DNA of 64,000 nt, taken from NCBI RefSeq assembly GCF_001190745.1, contig NZ_CP012196.1:1240001-1304000 (forward strand), written 5' to 3'. The stretch comes from Campylobacter gracilis (GTDB lineage Bacteria; Campylobacterota; Campylobacteria; Campylobacterales; Campylobacteraceae). A program made the position numbers and the translations under genes. The notes under the pieces are model-generated. The model had not been told where the DNA came from. It worked only from the letters and a program-made list of their open reading frames with translations, and did no database searches. Of this stretch, positions 63,020-64,000 are shown one piece after another (the stretch's first letter is position 1; each line of letters begins with the position of its first letter).

Positions 63020-64000
63020 ATAGGCGATTTTTGCTCATATACTGCGCGCTAAATGCGGCGTTTGCCCTGCTCGGGCTGGCGCTTTGCGGCTCAGGATTTT
63101 TCGGCACGGGCTCTTTCGGCGTGCAGGCGCTTGCGTGGCTTCTTAGCTTGGAGGCTGGATTTTTAGGCGCATTCGGTGCGGTATATTTTTCGTTTCGCGC
63201 TTACCGCAACAAAATAGAAGATGAGCTCAGAGCCGGCAAATACGATGAAATTTTACGGCAAAGCCCTAAAAATTCCTCCGATTTTATAAGCGGCAAAACT
63301 TCCGCAAACGATACGAATTCCGCAAGCTGCGGCGGCGAAAACCGAGGCGGCACAGGCGGCAGCGATGAAATTTCATACAGCGAAGTTTACGGCGGCGAAA
63401 TTTTAAAAAGCGAAAGCTTTAGGGGCGTAAATTTAGGCGCGGAAATTTCAAATGCTCAAAATTCCAAAGGCGCAGTAAATTTCACGAGCGGCGATAGCTG
63501 CGTCGAAAACGATGATAGCCACGCCCTGTACGATGAAACCGCCGCCGAGTGTGCCGCAAACTCCGCCGCCAATATAAATTTTACTCACAGCTCGAATTTA
63601 GACGCCGAGTGCGACAAAATCGCTACCGGCGAGTGCGATATAAATTCCACCGAGAGCAGCCGTGACGAAACCTCTGCTTGCGGCATAACCGCTCTGGAAC
63701 ACACCGCCGCCGATAAATTTAACATGAAAGATGGCGCGACTTGTAGCGACTCATACGGCGGCATAAACGACGAGGCTAGCGATAGTTCGCAAGGCGGCAT
63801 AGGCGCGCGTTGCGGCGACTTAAAAAATGTAGCGAGCAGCGATCTGGGCGGCGGCTTAGATAGCAGCGAGCGGAGCGACGGCGCAGATCGCAGCAATCAT
63901 AGCGATGGCACAGATAGCGGCAATCGTGGCGGCGATGTAGATAGCGGCAAGCCGGGCGACGGTACGAGCGATTTTGGAGGTGGGATTGACGGCCCGCGCG
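63016..64000 (+). CDS. Membrane protein with long low-complexity tail (truncated at window end)
   Basis: Open from TTG 63016 (overlapping the AtpZ stop by 4 bp) to the window edge, at least 328 codons without a stop. The start MNRRFLLIYC is followed by two membrane helices (about 5-30 and 36-62) and a short charged stretch (YRNKIEDELRAGKYDEIL). From about residue 82 it is Gly/Ser/Asp/Ala/Asn-rich, with DEISY, GEILKSE and GVNLGAEIS units encoded by AAATTT-type words. Its position after hemL resembles a small Campylobacter integral membrane protein (Cj0852c-like, from memory), so the tail would be an expansion. Confidence 0.6.
   Translation, partial: MNRRFLLIYCALNAAFALLGLALCGSGFFGTGSFGVQALAWLLSLEAGFLGAFGAVYFSFRAYRNKIEDELRAGKYDEILRQSPKNSSDFISGKTSANDTNSASCGGENRGGTGGSDEISYSEVYGGEILKSESFRGVNLGAEISNAQNSKGAVNFTSGDSCVENDDSHALYDETAAECAANSAANINFTHSSNLDAECDKIATGECDINSTESSRDETSACGITALEHTAADKFNMKDGATCSDSYGGINDEASDSSQGGIGARCGDLKNVASSDLGGGLDSSERSDGADRSNHSDGTDSGNRGGDVDSGKPGDGTSDFGGGIDGPR

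Noticed and set aside
1-64000. CRISPR array, prophage or insertion sequence
   Set aside because: No regularly spaced identical repeats, no cas, integrase, transposase or phage structural genes seen; the tandem repeats found lack unique spacers.

Overview
The window is chromosomal DNA from a Campylobacterota bacterium, most likely a Campylobacter of unusually high G+C (roughly 45-50% by eye). Gene content supports this: a Campylobacter-type competence (cts) operon, the futalosine menaquinone gene mqnC, a split pyruvate carboxylase A subunit, a TsdA-type cytochrome and a RacRS/ArsRS-like two-component pair. The order mqnC - M16 protein - recG also matches Campylobacter. C. gracilis would fit the base composition, but that is a guess. 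I see no prophage, IS element, integrase, rRNA or CRISPR array. One tRNA (Leu, anticodon CAA) is present.

Layout. 1-3.4 kb: end of an MsbA-like exporter and two convergent MFS transporters. 3.5-6.8 kb: an SPFH/NfeD membrane pair, a HEPN-MNT toxin-antitoxin pair and mqnC. 7.2-12.8 kb: an M16-family protein without its zinc motif, recG carrying a very large internal low-complexity insertion, and a DUF7832-like protein. 13-18.4 kb: a tight run hisS-speA-cysE-hypothetical-aspartate aminotransferase. 19.8-26.8 kb: a periplasmic electron-transfer island with TsdA-like dihaem cytochrome, a LysR regulator divergent from an FccA-like flavoprotein/tetrahaem cytochrome/NapC operon, and an OprD-like porin. 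27-37 kb: htpG under apparent HspR/HrcA control, a Sel1-repeat protein, murG, ftsW, 1.9 kb without a gene, and ftsK whose start appears to be an ATA codon. 37-46.6 kb: the nine-gene cts (natural transformation) operon. 46.7-57.7 kb: era, hslUV, rplI, argG, an S4 protein, tsaE, lptB, a secreted beta-propeller, bpt and pycA. 57.8-64 kb: tRNA-Leu, hup, the two-component genes, a c-type cytochrome, hemL, an AtpZ-like protein and a truncated membrane gene with a low-complexity tail.

The most striking signal is not a gene. The hexamer AAATTT and its relatives (AAATTC, GAATTT), often in palindromic strings, fill nearly every intergenic gap and also penetrate coding linkers (recG insertion, FtsK linker, NfeD tail, the last ORF). 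These words match RAATTY, the motif whose methylation lets C. jejuni recognise its own DNA in transformation, and the window also carries the transformation operon. I propose, as inference, that the repeats act as self-recognition or uptake words. Several longer gaps additionally contain degenerate tandem repeats with periods of about 33, 42 and 85-92 bp.

Start sites were moved from the longest open frame where ribosome-binding sites, overlaps or family N-termini argued for it. TTG starts are common here (1053, 5735, 9136, 29406, 32862, 63016).
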